DNA from: VFHP01 sp964443385
GTDB taxonomy: Bacteria > Chloroflexota > Dehalococcoidia > Lucifugimonadales > UBA2985
Length of the DNA: 6,234 nucleotides
Assembly (NCBI GenBank): GCA_964443385.1
Contig: CAYUCO010000004.1
Location: forward strand, 1 to 6,234
Direction of reading: 5' to 3'
Shown: positions 5,117-6,234 of the stretch, one piece after another
Layout of the letters: each line of letters opens with the position of its first letter
Position numbering within the stretch: the first letter of the stretch is position 1
The notes under the pieces: generated by a model
What the model was told of the DNA's origin: nothing
The model's database searches: none
What the model saw: the letters and a program-made list of their open reading frames with translations, nothing else
Program-made: the position numbers and the translations under genes

Positions 5117-6234
5117 TCACTCCCACTCTATTGTGCCAGGAGGTTTACTGGTTATGTCGTAAACCACTCTATTTACGGATTCAACTTCATTCACGATGCG
5201 GCTTGAAATATTTGCTAGTATATCGTATGGAATACGGGCCCAGTCTGCTGTCATGGCGTCTTCACTGGTTACTGCTCTTATTGCTACCATATGTCCATAC
5301 GTTCTGAAGTCACCCATTACTCCGACAGTTTTTGTGTCTGTTAGAACAGCAAAACTTTGCCACAAATCTCTGTAAAGGTTATGGGAGTATATTTCTTCCA
5401 TAACAATACTGTCACACGACTTCAACACTTCTAATTTTTCGTGAGTAACTTCTCCCATTATGCGTATAGCTAATCCTGGTCCGGGAAATGGCTGCCTATG
5501 TATCATAGTTTCTGGTAATCCAAGCTCCAATCCTACATCTCTGACTTCATCTTTAAACAAATATCTCAACGGCTCCACCAATGAGAATTTCATATCTTCT
5601 GGCAGGCCTCCCACATTGTGGTGGGTTTTTATTGTTACAGACTGTTTACTGACATCCGATTTACTTTCAATTACATCTGGGTATAGAGTTCCCTGAGCCA
5701 GAAATTCGACTGTCCCTAGTTTGGATGATTCTTTTTCGAAGACTTCTATGAACTCATTGCCTATAATCTTTCTTTTCTGCTCGGGATCAGTTATCCCGGA
5801 AAGTTTATTTATGAATTGATCCGTTGCATCTGAGTAGATGAGATTTATTCCCATATTCGACTTTAAGGTGTTTACCACTTCTTCTGGTTCTCCTCGACGA
5901 AGCAGTCCGTTGTTAACAAATATACAGGTTAATTGATCTCCAATTGCCTGATTGATTAATGCGGCAGTTACAGATGAATCTACCCCGCCAGATATGCCGC
6001 ATATTACTTTACTTTCTCCTACTTGGGATTTAATACGATCTACACTATCCTCTATGAAACTTTTAGGTGTCCATGTACCACTTAAATTACAGATAGAGTA
6101 CAGAAAGTTTTCTATTATAGTTTTTCCACTTGGAGTATGAATAACTTCGGGATGAAACTGTAACCCGATTTTCCCTTTGTCGTCACCTATTACTGCTACC
6201 GGAGAATTCTCGGTGTAGGCTATGGGATGAAAAC
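5117..6234 (-). CDS. guaA: GMP synthase (glutamine-hydrolysing), partial at right edge
   Basis: GMP synthase converts XMP to GMP using ATP and ammonia drawn from glutamine, the last step of guanine nucleotide synthesis, in the cytoplasm. The frame stays open from the stop TGA (5117-5119) to the window edge: 371 residues of a protein usually near 515-525, so most of the amidotransferase domain with its catalytic Cys is outside. Visible from the edge inward are GLQFHPEV (bases about 6143-6166), holding the His and Glu of the glutaminase triad, and the ATP loop SGGVDSS (5972-5992). NNGLLRRGE, TDPEQKRKIIG, THHNVGGLPEDMKF and QPFPGPGLAIRIMGEVT follow, and the protein ends in the family C-terminus SKPPGTIEWE. 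An in-frame GTG at 5876-5878 is an internal Val codon, because conserved protein continues upstream of it. It precedes the dehydrogenase gene by 9 bases. Its promoter is outside the window. Confidence 0.96.
   Translation of the reverse strand, partial: FHPIAYTENSPVAVIGDDKGKIGLQFHPEVIHTPSGKTIIENFLYSICNLSGTWTPKSFIEDSVDRIKSQVGESKVICGISGGVDSSVTAALINQAIGDQLTCIFVNNGLLRRGEPEEVVNTLKSNMGINLIYSDATDQFINKLSGITDPEQKRKIIGNEFIEVFEKESSKLGTVEFLAQGTLYPDVIESKSDVSKQSVTIKTHHNVGGLPEDMKFSLVEPLRYLFKDEVRDVGLELGLPETMIHRQPFPGPGLAIRIMGEVTHEKLEVLKSCDSIVMEEIYSHNLYRDLWQSFAVLTDTKTVGVMGDFRTYGHMVAIRAVTSEDAMTADWARIPYDILANISSRIVNEVESVNRVVYDITSKPPGTIEWE

Noticed and set aside
5117..5878. A separate short protein starting at GTG 5878 (ATP-pyrophosphatase part only of GMP synthase)
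   Set aside because: Conserved GMP synthase sequence, including SGGVDSS and FHPEV, continues in the same frame without a stop to the window edge, so this GTG is an internal Val codon and the gene is the fused two-domain form.

Overview
The window is ordinary bacterial chromosome, densely coded and AT-leaning by eye, with no mobile element, RNA gene or CRISPR array that I can see. Protein features (a SecD reading LGLDLEGGSHLVYE, separate secD and secF genes, an FtsZ ending in DIPPFLRR, a Bacillus-type leucine dehydrogenase) and the use of GTG and TTG starts suggest a Chloroflexota-like bacterium, perhaps of the Dehalococcoidia/SAR202 type. This assignment comes from family resemblance only and is held with low to moderate confidence.

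Layout, plus strand: the 3' end of ftsZ (1-200), a perfect inverted repeat directly after its stop, and a good intrinsic terminator (238-272). A short leader follows, with a very strong Shine-Dalgarno sequence and a 15-codon ORF that runs into the next gene. Then come secD (366-2174), secF (2221-3156, GTG start) and an endonuclease IV gene, nfo (3176-4027, TTG start). The gaps are 46 and 19 bases, so secD-secF-nfo looks like one transcription unit that begins after the ftsZ terminator.

Minus strand, convergent: guaA (GMP synthase, entering from the right edge and ending at 5117) followed after 9 bases by a leucine/valine dehydrogenase gene (4049-5107). The two transcription units meet tail to tail across 21 bases with no recognisable terminator.

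Function: FtsZ builds the division ring. SecD and SecF form the proton-driven accessory complex of the Sec translocon, and all three residues expected for proton coupling are visible. Nfo repairs abasic sites, and all nine metal ligands are in place. GuaA makes GMP from XMP, and the dehydrogenase interconverts branched-chain amino acids and their 2-oxo acids.

I did not find a wholly new system. The two points most worth a second look are an insertion of about 150 residues in the first extracytoplasmic domain of SecD, part of which resembles the porter domain of the neighbouring SecF, and the 15-codon leader ORF overlapping the secD start.
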